Assembly: GCF_027474825.1 (NCBI RefSeq)
Contig: NZ_CP107030.1
Coordinates: forward strand, 1,680,529 to 1,744,528
DNA from: Maribacter halichondriae
Lineage (GTDB): Bacteria > Bacteroidota > Bacteroidia > Flavobacteriales > Flavobacteriaceae
Reading direction: 5' to 3'
DNA: 64,000 nucleotides
Part shown: positions 1 through 8,373 of the stretch, piece after piece
Position numbering within the stretch: the first letter of the stretch is position 1
How the letters are laid out: each line of letters starts with the position of its first letter
Made by a program: the position numbers and the translations under genes
The notes under the pieces: model-generated
What the model saw: only the letters and a program-made list of their open reading frames with translations
The model's database searches: none
Told to the model about the DNA's origin: nothing

Positions 1-699
1 TAGTTTGTTTTTCGAGCTCAGGGAATAATTACCCGATATTGCCACGGCAATATAATGGGTCACAAAACTCTGAATATGAATCTGGTACAATTCATATTCG
101 ATAAGTTCCAGATTTTGATCTTTCTGCTCAAAAGCATCTTCTACAAAAGATTTAATAGCCGTGAACATGCCCGAGATCATTTCTTCATCGATAGTTTTCG
201 ATTTTACGTACCCCGCCTTTAAAATACCCGAATCTTTTTCTATTAAAAAAACCTGTTCGATTTTCGCCGATGACAGTTCGTCCATCATAAGTTGGTCTTC
301 ACTCTTGCTCGAAAAGATGGATTTGAATTTGCGTTTCCAACTTTTAAGAAAGCCTAATTGCCCATCTATTTTTTCGGAAAGTAATTTCATTTCCTGCGCC
401 ACATACTTTTTGACCATCTTGCCCAAAACTGGATATAAGGCGTCAACAACTTCATCTTTGTGATTCTTTATTTCTTCCTTTAAAGTAGCGGTAATTGTAG
501 GCCCCAAGGTCTGTGGAATACTTTTGGCAAATTCCGCTAGTTGGTGTTCGATGAGCGGATCGACCTTTTTGGAAAGTTGTTTCTTCTTGTTGACCGTACG
601 TTCAAGCATATCGACCCGCTTGGATATTCTTTCTTCGAATTCACGGTCATCAGTGAATAGAATATCCTTTAAGATCTCAATCTTGTCCTTCTCGTTCAT
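1..699 (-). CDS. OmpA-type envelope protein, N-terminal part (cut by window edge)
   Basis: The reading frame starts with ATG at 697-699 and stays open for 233 codons to the left edge, so the C-terminus is missing. The visible part has a charged helical N-terminus (DDREFEERISKRVDMLE), a central segment around KKVDPLIEHQLAEF, and a compact alpha/beta part with FLIEKDSGILKAGY and an acidic helix. From memory this matches the cytoplasmic-looking N-terminal half of flavobacterial proteins annotated as cell envelope biogenesis protein OmpA. The OmpA domain itself would lie beyond the edge and is not seen. It follows a coiled-coil gene by 20 bp on the same strand, so the two are probably co-transcribed. 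Confidence 0.6.
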   Translation of the reverse strand, partial: MNEKDKIEILKDILFTDDREFEERISKRVDMLERTVNKKKQLSKKVDPLIEHQLAEFAKSIPQTLGPTITATLKEEIKNHKDEVVDALYPVLGKMVKKYVAQEMKLLSEKIDGQLGFLKSWKRKFKSIFSSKSEDQLMMDELSSAKIEQVFLIEKDSGILKAGYVKSKTIDEEMISGMFTAIKSFVEDAFEQKDQNLELIEYELYQIHIQSFVTHYIAVAISGNYSLSSKNKL

Positions 700-719
700 C
701 AGGGGAATTTTCAATCGGA

Positions 720-1079
720 TTATTTTTTACCAACTTTCTCGCCAAGTTCGACAAGCAATTTCCCCAGCATCTTTTTGTTTACGGCATCTTCTTCAAGATT
801 CTCGATTCTGTTTTCAAGATTCTTTTCTACTTCTGTAATACGGATATTGGTATCCGTTGCAATATTGTCAATGGCGATGTTCAGATCGTTTCTTACCTGT
901 TCGACCAAGTCTTCCAAGACTTTTTTCTTGTCAAGAATATCTTTTTTGAGTACTTCGAACTCAGAATCATAGGCTTCAATGGTCTCGCCAAATATCAAAT
1001 TCTTTATGGTCTCGATCTTTGAAGTCGTACTCTCGACTTTGCCATTCAATTTAAATACGGTTTGGTCGTTCTTTGACAT
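720..1079 (-). CDS. Small coiled-coil protein of unknown function
   Basis: 119 residues, no signal peptide or membrane segment. Residues about 40-110 are strongly charged heptad-like helix (KKDILDKKKVLEDL, then ITEVEKNLENRIENLEEDA), so a coiled coil is likely. It lies 20 bp upstream of the OmpA-type gene and may be its partner. I do not recognise a functional family. Confidence 0.65.
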   Translation of the reverse strand: MSKNDQTVFKLNGKVESTTSKIETIKNLIFGETIEAYDSEFEVLKKDILDKKKVLEDLVEQVRNDLNIAIDNIATDTNIRITEVEKNLENRIENLEEDAVNKKMLGKLLVELGEKVGKK

Positions 1080-1595
1080 AACACCTAATTTTAAAAAGGT
1101 TGAACTGCACTATTCGTCCGTTTATCTAAGGTTGTGTTTTTAAAAACACACAAATAATCAACATGGCCACTTTCGATACGCGGTCGTTAAAATGCACATT
1201 GCTATTTTTACTGCTTGGCCAAAATCCCCGCGTAGAGGGCTAATGTACAACATTTTAGGAACTAAATTCAACAATCAGCGCAATTTTACGGCACTTCGAG
1301 ATTACTTCCATGGATGTTAAAAAGTACTTTTGATTGTCGTTTTTCCATTTTCCGTGGCTTTGCTCGACAATGAAAAATGGGCGGGCCGTGAATTGCTCAT
1401 GAAATATCGATGAAGATTTGTCTTAATTTCATAAAAAAACCAGTAGCCACCGATGATAAGGTGATTACTGGGTTACGTTTTACCGTACTTGTTCTGGAAT
1501 TCTATTACCAGACTGGAATAGGAATGTGTACATCCAACTTTAAGGGTTGAAAATTTAGCTGAAACAACCATGAAATATCAGGTGCGCAACTCGAA
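1080..1595. other. Intergenic stretch, 516 bp, no gene seen
   Basis: No convincing ORF on either strand. It holds a terminator for the gene at its right side (1433-1471). The rest is AT-rich with short imperfect inverted repeats and no TGAY-N4-RTCA promoter box. Confidence 0.6.
1433..1471 (-). terminator. Rho-independent terminator of the dehydrogenase operon
   Basis: On the minus strand a 12-bp stem (arms 1460-1471 and 1440-1451, one mismatch and one G-U pair) with an 8-base loop is followed directly by a run of seven T. It lies 125 bp downstream of the hydroxyacid dehydrogenase stop. Confidence 0.75.
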
Positions 1596-2603
1596 TCAAA
1601 AAATCAAGGTTTCATAGCCCAATTCATTTTCGCATTTGCGACCTTCTTCCCAACAATCCAGGTTTTCAAATGTCGTCTTTGCAATATTGCGCATGGCTTC
1701 ATCGGTCATAAATGCTTGATGTGGGGTAAGCAACACATTTGAAAATGACAACAACCTTTTCAATTGACCATCTTTGATTCCGTCATCTGAATGATCTTTA
1801 AAAAAGATGCCTTTTTCCTTTTCATAGACATCGGTACAGTAGCCTCCAAGATTTTCTTCCTCCAAAACCTTGATCAATTCTTTGGTATGGACGATAGCAC
1901 CTCGGGAAGTATTTATCAGAATAGCATTTTGCTTCATCAAAGCTAGCTTTTCGGCGTTGATCAAATAGTGGTTTTCGTAAGTAAGTGGTATATGCAAGCT
2001 GATAATGTCCGATTTTCGGCAGAGCTCATCCAACGGACAATAGGTCACATCGCACAGTTCTATCAAGTCCATATCAGGTTTTAGGTCGCAGGCCAGAATC
2101 TTACATCCGAAGCCATGCATTATCTTGACCATAATGCTACCTATTCTTCCTGTGCCGATTATGCCAACTGTTTTTCCGTGAAGGTTGAAGCCCATTAGGC
2201 CTTCCTGCAGAAAATTATAAGTATGTACTTGGGCATCGGCCAAAATGAGTTTCCTGTTAAAGGCCAACAGAAGCGCGGCGGCATGTTCGGCAATGGCATG
2301 TGGCGAATAGTCCGGTGTATTCGCCACTTTGAAACCGAACCGTTTGGCGGCCTTGATATGTATGTTATTGTACCCCGCAGAGCGCAGGGTAATATAGCGC
2401 ACCCCTAACTCCCATAGTTTTTCGAGTACGACCAAAGAAGCATCATCACCGGAAAAAATTGAAATTGCGTTGTACCCGACAACTTGAATAGCGGTATGAG
2501 TATCTAGCGCATCTTTGGTATAGGTTACCTTGAATTCTTTTTTGGCCGCACTTTTCAGATAGGGAATTTCATACTCTTTTGCACTATAGACCAGTAACTT
2601 CAT
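1596..2603 (-). CDS. D-2-hydroxyacid dehydrogenase (D-lactate dehydrogenase-like)
   Basis: 335 residues, the usual length for the family. It should interconvert a 2-keto acid, probably pyruvate, and the D-2-hydroxy acid using NAD(H) in the cytoplasm. The Rossmann motif GTGRIG is at residues 150-155. The catalytic set of the family is visible: Arg234 in NTSRG, Glu261 in DVYEKE and His295 in LTPHQAF. The start overlaps the preceding lipoprotein gene by 20 bp, so it is translationally coupled to it. Placement near Hsp20 and the USP genes suggests a fermentative or redox-balancing role under stress; this is inference. Other hydroxyacids are possible as substrates. Confidence 0.85.
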   Translation of the reverse strand: MKLLVYSAKEYEIPYLKSAAKKEFKVTYTKDALDTHTAIQVVGYNAISIFSGDDASLVVLEKLWELGVRYITLRSAGYNNIHIKAAKRFGFKVANTPDYSPHAIAEHAAALLLAFNRKLILADAQVHTYNFLQEGLMGFNLHGKTVGIIGTGRIGSIMVKIMHGFGCKILACDLKPDMDLIELCDVTYCPLDELCRKSDIISLHIPLTYENHYLINAEKLALMKQNAILINTSRGAIVHTKELIKVLEEENLGGYCTDVYEKEKGIFFKDHSDDGIKDGQLKRLLSFSNVLLTPHQAFMTDEAMRNIAKTTFENLDCWEEGRKCENELGYETLIF

Positions 2604-3240
2604 CTTTTTCTTCTTTGTGAAAAATCAAATCTTGTTCCTCCATCGCCACAACCACTAGTTTCACGTAATCGTTTACTGTTTTCGCAATATTATTGGGATC
2701 GGTTATTTCGATATTCCCGCGCCAAATCAATGCCCTTTCCTTTCCCTCACAGATACAGTATAGTGAAGTTTCGGCATGGTAAACAGTGAAGTTTTCATAG
2801 TATTCGTCATCGTAATAGATATCTTGATGGCGGAGATAATCATCACGGAACCTATTGTTCTGGTTGTTCCATTTCGCAACACTCTGTCGGAAGCTTTGCC
2901 GATTTTCAGAACCGGTTATCTTGGTTAAAAGTATAGCATCAAAGTCCTTGTCGAGAAGGCTACGCTCCACATCGTCCAATTCTTTTTCCGTTCTTTTTGT
3001 GTTTGTAAACGCCACATCAAAAAGGTCGATACTGCGCATGGCTTCTATTCCCCTTTGATCAAATTCGGACTTCAGACGACTTTCAAAATCAGTTCGTGCC
3101 TCTTCATTCTGTGTCATCCCCACCAGTAGCACCTTGTTGGCATAAAAAATTACGATATCGGGATCTTTCCAGTTGTCGACCAATTCAGCGGAGGAACATC
3201 CCATTAAAATTAATATGGATAAAATGAATATTTTTTTCAT
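2584..3240 (-). CDS. Putative lipoprotein of unknown function
   Basis: 218 residues from the ATG at 3238-3240. This start is preferred over upstream ATGs in the frame because it gives a lipoprotein signal (MKKIFILSILILMGCSS) with Cys at residue 16. The mature part contains YANKVLLVGMTQNEEARTDFE, a pattern seen in small flavobacterial lipoproteins, and a Tyr/Asp-rich stretch near residue 150. It lies 11 bp downstream of a coiled-coil gene and overlaps the dehydrogenase gene, so it belongs to that operon. Function is unknown. Confidence 0.7.
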   Translation of the reverse strand: MKKIFILSILILMGCSSAELVDNWKDPDIVIFYANKVLLVGMTQNEEARTDFESRLKSEFDQRGIEAMRSIDLFDVAFTNTKRTEKELDDVERSLLDKDFDAILLTKITGSENRQSFRQSVAKWNNQNNRFRDDYLRHQDIYYDDEYYENFTVYHAETSLYCICEGKERALIWRGNIEITDPNNIAKTVNDYVKLVVVAMEEQDLIFHKEEKDEVTGL

Positions 3241-3251
3241 GATGGTGGTAA

Positions 3252-3695
3252 TTAGTTCAACAATCTTTTTTGCTTTTGCTTCTTCATTACATTGGAAACC
3301 AATTTGAAAAGTCTGGACTTCAACTTTCGATACTCGGCCAAATACTTTTTGATTTCCGAGGTGAGTTCCCAATGGGTCTCGGTGTAGGCTTTTTCCATTT
3401 TTAATTCATCGACGTCGTTGACCATAATTTCCAAAAGGTTTTCGTGCGATTGTACCTTCTTCATCAGTACGACCACTTCTCTTTCAGCCTTTAGAATGGC
3501 AACTATAATTTTTTTGCTTTCATCGAATACTTCGCTATCTACCAATTGTAGCGTGTACGATTTTACCAAATCGTTCAGGAACAACTGTTCGTCTCTTGCG
3601 AACTTGAGTTCTGACATCCATTGTATGCTAGCCGCATGCATCTCTTCGGCACTGAGCCATTCTATGTAGCTATGTTTATTTCTCTGGGTCTTCAT
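3252..3695 (-). CDS. Helical stress-associated protein, paralogue 1 of 3
   Basis: 147 residues, all helix, rich in Lys and Glu, no signal peptide. It aligns by eye with the proteins at 4324-4755 and 18352-18801. Shared features are an early W...SELKF..DE.LF pattern, a conserved HEN/HLS turn in the middle, and a C-terminal EI..YL..YR.LK.RLF block ending in Lys/Arg. The two paralogues have TGAY-N4-RTCA promoters. This gene follows Hsp20 by 68 bp across a hairpin and may be expressed by read-through. Function is unknown. Confidence 0.65.
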   Translation of the reverse strand: MKTQRNKHSYIEWLSAEEMHAASIQWMSELKFARDEQLFLNDLVKSYTLQLVDSEVFDESKKIIVAILKAEREVVVLMKKVQSHENLLEIMVNDVDELKMEKAYTETHWELTSEIKKYLAEYRKLKSRLFKLVSNVMKKQKQKRLLN

Positions 3696-3718
3696 GACAT
3701 TTTTGTTTAATGATATTC

Positions 3719-3757
3719 AAAAACGGTAAAGATTCCCCCGAAAATCTTGCCGTTTTT
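3719..3757 (-). terminator. Terminator or attenuator after Hsp20
   Basis: Inverted repeat with arms AAAACGG-Y-AAGATT (3719-3734 and 3743-3757) around a C-rich loop. On the minus strand it is followed by T-rich sequence. It separates Hsp20 from the next gene on the same strand, which has no visible promoter of its own. Confidence 0.65.
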
Positions 3758-3763
3758 ACAAGA

Positions 3764-4204
3764 TTAAACGACCTCGATTTTCCTTTTTGCCTTTCGCTTT
3801 GCCCCTTCTTTTTTCATTAGTTGCAACTTGAGGATGCCGTTCTTGTAGGTAGCCTTCACGTCTTTGGAATCATCGACTGTTTTTGGTAACTGAAGTGATT
3901 GCCTGAACGAACGATAATTGAACTCTTTTCGGGTGTAGTCATCGTCTTTTTCCTCTTCCTCCTTACTCTTTTTTGCGGATACTTCAAGTACATCATCTTT
4001 CATGGTGATTTCGAAATCTTTTTTCTCAAAGCCGGGAGAGGCCAACTCGATTTCAAAGTCGTTTTCGTGCTCTTTAACGTTCATAGCAGGAGTCGATTCT
4101 TCAAGATTGAAGAAGTCTTCATCGAAGATAGCATCGCGGTCGAATAAATCAACCAGATTGTTACTCCAAGGAAATCCGCTCTTGTTGAATTTAATAAGTG
4201 ACAT
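3764..4204 (-). CDS. Small heat shock protein, Hsp20/alpha-crystallin family
   Basis: 146 residues, typical of bacterial Hsp20, an ATP-independent holdase that binds unfolding proteins in the cytoplasm. The alpha-crystallin domain runs from about residue 38 (NDFEIELASPGFEKKDFEIT) to about residue 130, with the conserved A-x-x-x-NGIL-x-L near the C-terminus (ATYKNGILKLQL). The promoter at 4243-4285 carries a TGAY-N4-RTCA box, which places this gene in the shared stress regulon of the window. Confidence 0.92.
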   Translation of the reverse strand: MSLIKFNKSGFPWSNNLVDLFDRDAIFDEDFFNLEESTPAMNVKEHENDFEIELASPGFEKKDFEITMKDDVLEVSAKKSKEEEEKDDDYTRKEFNYRSFRQSLQLPKTVDDSKDVKATYKNGILKLQLMKKEGAKRKAKRKIEVV

Positions 4205-4242
4205 AGCGTTCGATTTTAAGGGTTAAACAATTTATATTGGAC

Positions 4243-4285
4243 TAAAATTAGGGTGCAAGGAATGAAATTGAAATGATTTTGGTCA
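4243..4285 (-). promoter_or_regulatory. TGAY-box class II promoter of Hsp20
   Basis: Minus strand: palindrome TGACCAAAATCA (4274-4285), 23 bp, then -7 element TAATTTTA (4243-4250). Same geometry as the other promoters of this set. Confidence 0.85.
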
Positions 4286-4323
4286 GGTTCGCTTCGGTCA
4301 CACTCCACGATTAAAATCAAAGT

Positions 4324-4755
4324 TCAAAAGTCTCGTTTTCGTTTTTTCAGAATACCACCGGCATAATTGAATATTTCTGACTTCAAGTACTGAAAATCTT
4401 CCATAACGAACACCACTTCAGCTTCTAGAGCATCGTGTTTCTGATAAAATCGTAAGTCACAAGTATCGTCGGTGCATTCCAACATTCCTCCTAAATCATT
4501 TTCATGGTTTGAAATCTTTTCTAAAACTCTGACCTTGTTCGCCTTGACCTTTTTCAATCGACTTAGATAATCTTGTAGCCGCTCAAAAAGATTGGGGGTA
4601 TTGGGCTCGAAAACATAAGAGTTGAGCAACCGTTCGATAAATGAAAACTCGTCATCTAAAAAGCGAAATTTCGATTTCCAGTTTCGGCAATCGGCATGCA
4701 GGTCTTCTACTTTTTTGGTTTGCTCCGTTTTTGTATGTGTAGTATTTGGGTTCAT
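4324..4755 (-). CDS. Helical stress-associated protein, paralogue 2 of 3
   Basis: 143 residues, helical, highly charged, without signal or membrane segment. It shares with the paralogues at 3252-3695 and 18352-18801 the W-x-SKF-x-FL-DDE pattern near residue 27, a central HEN motif and a basic C-terminus. Expressed from its own TGAY-box promoter (4774-4816) just past the end of the RNase gene. Function unknown; co-regulation with USPs and Hsp20 suggests a stress or dormancy role. Confidence 0.65.
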   Translation of the reverse strand: MNPNTTHTKTEQTKKVEDLHADCRNWKSKFRFLDDEFSFIERLLNSYVFEPNTPNLFERLQDYLSRLKKVKANKVRVLEKISNHENDLGGMLECTDDTCDLRFYQKHDALEAEVVFVMEDFQYLKSEIFNYAGGILKKRKRDF

Positions 4756-4773
4756 GATAACGGGTGTTTCCCA

Positions 4774-4816
4774 TAAAACTACTGTGAGCTATTTGGTATA
4801 GCAATGATATTCGTCA
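4774..4816 (-). promoter_or_regulatory. TGAY-box promoter of the helical protein gene
   Basis: Minus strand: TGACGAATATCA (4805-4816), 23 bp, TAGTTTTA (4774-4781). The box ends 6 bp from the stop of the upstream RNase gene. Confidence 0.85.
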
Positions 4817-4821
4817 GTCCA

Positions 4822-6194
4822 TTAAGAAATGGGCAATTCTAATATTTCATGCAAACGTGGAATATGTGACTGCCAAGCGAAGGTGTCCTTTATTTTGACA
4901 CGGAATGCATCCAAAGCCGTTGGTTCACCATGGATCAAAAATACCCTTTCTGGAATGTTCTTAATACCGCTCAACCAATCCAACAATTCGAATTGATCGG
5001 CGTGAGCCGAAAGACCTTCCAGGTGTTCGACTTTTGCCCTTACCGGATAGTATTTGCCAAAGAATTTCAGCTCATGGGCACCTTCCAACAATTGTCTTCC
5101 CCGGGTACCCTCGGCCATATAGCCGACCAATAAGACCGTCGTGGTAGAGATGTCTATCAACTGTTGCAAATAGGTCAATACACGCCCCCCTGTGACCATT
5201 CCGCTTCCGGCAATAACGACTTTTGACCTTGTGTCATCTATAGTTTTCCAAGTGTCTTTATAGGAAGTAATGATATTAAAATGGTTGCACATGGCACGAC
5301 ATTCGTCCAACGGCAGTTTGTGCCAAGCAGGATGGTTCTCGAAAACGGAGAGCACACTGTTCCCCATAGGACTATCAATAAAAAGGGGAATATTGGGAAT
5401 ACGGTTCTTTTTATATAATTTCCATAAGAGATACATCAATGATTGCAGACGCTCCACGGCAAAGGAGGGAATAATCAGGTTTCCCCTTTCGTTTATTGTT
5501 CTCTTTATCAGAGAAACCAAGATTTCTTCCACATCTTCTTCAGGATGTAATTTATTGCCATAGGTGCTTTCCAAAAAAAGATAGTCGGCCCATTTCGGGC
5601 GTTCGGGCGGAGATAATAATAAATCATCGGTTCTGCCGACATCTCCTGAAAAAACGAACACTTTACCAAAGATTTCCAGTTCAATGAAAGTCGCACCGAT
5701 GATATGTCCATTGTATCGAAATCGAAATTTGATATTTTCAGAAATCATATTCCAGACATCTCTTTCTTCGGTAACGAATAAATCAATGGCTCGCTCAGCC
5801 TCCTCGACCGTATAAAATGGCAACGCAGGTCGATGTTTGCTATAGCCTTCTTTATTGGCGCGCTCAGCCTCTTCTTCATGAATTTTGGCGCTATCCCTTA
5901 AAATAATCGAGGTTATTGATAAAGTGGGGGCCGTACCGATAATTTTTCCAACAAAACCTTCTTTGACCAATCTGGGCAAATATCCTGTATGATCCAAATG
6001 GCCGTGGGTCAAAAGCACCACATCTATTTTGGAAGCATCAATCGGAAGGGTTTCCAGTTCAGCTCCCGAAGTTCTTTCAGCCCTTGGAACATACCGCAAT
6101 CGACCATAATGTTCTGTTCGGGAGTTTCGAGGTAGAACTTGGAACCGGTTACCGTACCGGATGCTCCTAGAAAATGGATTTTTACTTTGTTCAT
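4822..6194 (-). pseudogene. MBL-fold beta-CASP ribonuclease (frameshifted)
   Basis: Metallo-beta-lactamase/beta-CASP RNase of the archaeal CPSF-like group, about 458 residues if the frame is restored. The N-terminus ([21 protein letters not shown] 6192-6194) reads through [18 protein letters not shown] and then leaves frame. The rest continues in the next frame with [11 protein letters not shown], the metal-binding HGHLDH motif, FSGDVGR, and the beta-CASP blocks GSGMVTGGR and GLSAHADQ. One missing G in the Trp codon region (6054-6055) restores a single protein, and total length 1373 is one short of a multiple of three. It ends the operon with USP, MscS and the nuclease, 10 bp after the last. 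Confidence 0.85.
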
Positions 6195-6204
6195 AGTACC
6201 TACA

Positions 6205-7071
6205 TCAGTTATTGCACAATTGCCCGACCTCTTGCAATATCCTTTCTTTCCGGGAATCGGAAATTCCCAAATGATCAAGAAAAAAATTGTCTTTTATCAA
6301 CTGTCTGCACAACACAACATCCCTACTCAATAAAAACTGTTTTTCACGATTCGTCAATAATTGTGAAACGGTAATTGGGTATAGCCCCAAACGATCGATA
6401 CGGTCTTTGAGTCCGTCGTTCTTAGGATAGTCCCAACTCAACAGATTGAGGCCCACACATTTGCCATAGGTTAGGGCATCGGCCGTAAAGCGTGTATTCG
6501 TTACTACACCGCCCCTATCGAGTATTTTGGTTTTGTCATTCTTTTTGTCCCATTGTTGCTTTACATCCCGATAGCGGGAATTAATATAGAGCGGCACTTT
6601 TACGTTGCAATTTCGCCCTTCCTCACCATGGAACTTGCATTCGATGATACTGACGCTTCCGTTCTTTTCGGCAAAGACATCGATTTCGTGGGTTACGCAA
6701 ATACCAGGAAGCATCTTGCCCGTTTCAGTTTTATATCCTGAAAAATCCAAAATAGCGGCCACGAATTTCTCGAATGGGAATCCGGTCGGGCCCAATTCGT
6801 AAATGGCCTTTTTCAATTTATATTTTGAGGCAAAAACGGACCTTTTTTGTTTTAACAAAGCAAAAGCCCGATTATAGATTTCCTTGGTGGAAATACCCTG
6901 ATAAAGTTCATCGCGCACTTTATCAACGATATGCTTTACCAAAGTATCATCGGCACCACTTCGCTGTAAAGACCTACGAAGTTTTTCGATAGAGAAACGT
7001 ACTTTTTCTCCCGATGATTTTACAATTTCCAGATCGATTTCTTTGGTGGTTTTATTTCTTGAGGTTGACAT
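6205..7071 (-). CDS. ATP-cone plus Mrr-like nuclease protein
   Basis: 288 residues. Residues about 12-95 form an ATP-cone ([19 protein letters not shown], then a helical part with [14 protein letters not shown]), the nucleotide-sensing domain best known from ribonucleotide reductase. Residues about 105-215 look like a PD-(D/E)xK nuclease core of the Mrr type ([35 protein letters not shown] and E-x-K present). The C-terminus has a helix-hairpin-helix-like [11 protein letters not shown]. The start overlaps the MscS gene by 20 bp. Such fusions are usually annotated as restriction endonuclease, but no methylase is nearby; a nucleotide-controlled stress nuclease is my inference. Confidence 0.75.
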   Translation of the reverse strand: MSTSRNKTTKEIDLEIVKSSGEKVRFSIEKLRRSLQRSGADDTLVKHIVDKVRDELYQGISTKEIYNRAFALLKQKRSVFASKYKLKKAIYELGPTGFPFEKFVAAILDFSGYKTETGKMLPGICVTHEIDVFAEKNGSVSIIECKFHGEEGRNCNVKVPLYINSRYRDVKQQWDKKNDKTKILDRGGVVTNTRFTADALTYGKCVGLNLLSWDYPKNDGLKDRIDRLGLYPITVSQLLTNREKQFLLSRDVVLCRQLIKDNFFLDHLGISDSRKERILQEVGQLCNN

Positions 7072-7951
7072 CCAGTTCCGGTATTTGTAAAAGTTGAAGG
7101 GTGGCCGAGGCCAATTTTACCTTCCCATTAGTTTGAGAAATCGACTGTTCTATGGTTTCGAACAATTCATGTTTTGTCATCCGTCTACGCTTATAATCGG
7201 TAATATATCGCAGGTTCAGCTCGACCCAGTTATCGGTCAACCGAACCGCAACGGTGGGATCTATTTTCGCATCTTCGATATAGTAACGTTCGACCATTGC
7301 TGACCATTTCGTTTTCGAACCCTTGACATAATCGGAGAGTTGTGCATTCGCAGTTTCCAACACTATTTTTTTTGCCAATTCAACGTCAGACCCATAGGTA
7401 ATAAAAACATTAAGTTCATCCCAAACAAAAGGGAAGTCCATGGAGTAATTTTTAATGGGTCCCTTGAATACAAAGGCATTGCTGATCTTGACAATCCGGC
7501 CCGAATAATTATCGCTACTTACCCATTCACCCATTTCCATAATGGTGGTATAGACACTGTCAATATCGATGACATCACCCTTAATACCATTGATTTCGAT
7601 ACGGTCTCCCGGTTTGTAGACCCGAACGAAAAAAATGTAGAACGAGCCAGCGATGCTCAATATCAATTCTTGCAGCGTGAACGTGATGCCAGCGGTAAAA
7701 AGGCCAATGATAATAGTATAATCCTTAACACTTTCCAGCGTAAAAGAAATGAGCAACAACAGCACAATAAGCACATAACCAATGATTTCGACACCTTTTT
7801 GCGCCTTGTAGCGAACTGTCACATCGTCGATTCGACGTTTTAAAAGTTTGCGAAGAAAACTTATGGAAATCACTATGACGAAAAGCCACAAGAGCAAACG
7901 TATTATTTTGACCGCCATAGGTTGGCTCAGAAAATCGATTATCTCTTGCAC
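7052..7951 (-). CDS. MscS-family mechanosensitive channel
   Basis: 299 residues, GTG start at 7949-7951. Three hydrophobic segments lie at about residues 12-35, 47-68 and 72-105. The last is the pore-lining helix that leads into VYKPGDRIEINGIKGDVIDI, the hallmark beta domain of MscS. The cytoplasmic alpha/beta part follows. It should release solutes on hypo-osmotic shock across the inner membrane. One base separates it from the preceding stop and it overlaps the nuclease, so it sits inside the USP operon driven from 9248-9290. Confidence 0.88.
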   Translation of the reverse strand: MQEIIDFLSQPMAVKIIRLLLWLFVIVISISFLRKLLKRRIDDVTVRYKAQKGVEIIGYVLIVLLLLISFTLESVKDYTIIIGLFTAGITFTLQELILSIAGSFYIFFVRVYKPGDRIEINGIKGDVIDIDSVYTTIMEMGEWVSSDNYSGRIVKISNAFVFKGPIKNYSMDFPFVWDELNVFITYGSDVELAKKIVLETANAQLSDYVKGSKTKWSAMVERYYIEDAKIDPTVAVRLTDNWVELNLRYITDYKRRRMTKHELFETIEQSISQTNGKVKLASATLQLLQIPELDVNLKK

Positions 7952-7952
7952 C

Positions 7953-8363
7953 TTAGGTAGCGGTTTTATAGAAATCCCGAACCAAGGCCTTGACCTGATT
8001 CTCGGTCATGCTGTCTGCCTTTGCTACGGTCATTATTTTTGCAGCTAATGACTTATGGTGTTCTTGTAATTCTTTTCTGAACTTTTCAGCTGTTTCTGCA
8101 GGGCCAAAGAGAACAAGGACATCGGCACCCTCTATGACATTGACCAACTTCTTAAAATAAGCTTTCAATTGTTGCTTTTCACGCTCAAGATACTTACTGT
8201 CTTGCACGACATCTTGAGGGCCACCCTTAAACCTCGTTCCCGAACCACCTTTTGGATGATAGAATTCCATCTCTGAATGAACGGTATACAGCTTCTCCCT
8301 TTCGTCACCTAGTATGACGACTTGGGCTTTTTCCTTATCCATCCATATTCCAATTCTTTTCAT
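7953..8363 (-). CDS. Small eRF1-like (baeRF-type) protein
   Basis: 136 residues from the ATG at 8361-8363. This start is chosen because the upstream ATGATG lies inside the end of the USP gene and the protein then begins MKRIGIWMDKEKAQVV, a typical first strand. A second block, GADVLVLFGPAETAEKFRKEL, resembles the last domain of archaeo-eukaryotic release factors and their bacterial relatives; the middle domain is absent. It might act on ribosomes, but this is only a family analogy. It lies 10 bp after a USP gene and 1 bp before MscS. Confidence 0.55.
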   Translation of the reverse strand: MKRIGIWMDKEKAQVVILGDEREKLYTVHSEMEFYHPKGGSGTRFKGGPQDVVQDSKYLEREKQQLKAYFKKLVNVIEGADVLVLFGPAETAEKFRKELQEHHKSLAAKIMTVAKADSMTENQVKALVRDFYKTAT

Positions 8364-8373
8364 AACAATGGTT

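Noticed and set aside
1333..1380. Interleaved inverted repeats (ATTGTCG/CGACAAT with CCATTTT/AAAATGG), pseudoknot-like
   Set aside because: Arms of seven bases in AT-rich sequence can arise by chance, and no gene uses this stretch as a leader.
6040..6070. Programmed -1 frameshift in the RNase gene
   Set aside because: No X-XXY-YYZ slippery heptamer or stimulator was seen, and the family is not known to use frameshifting. Many other genes here show the same kind of one-base loss.
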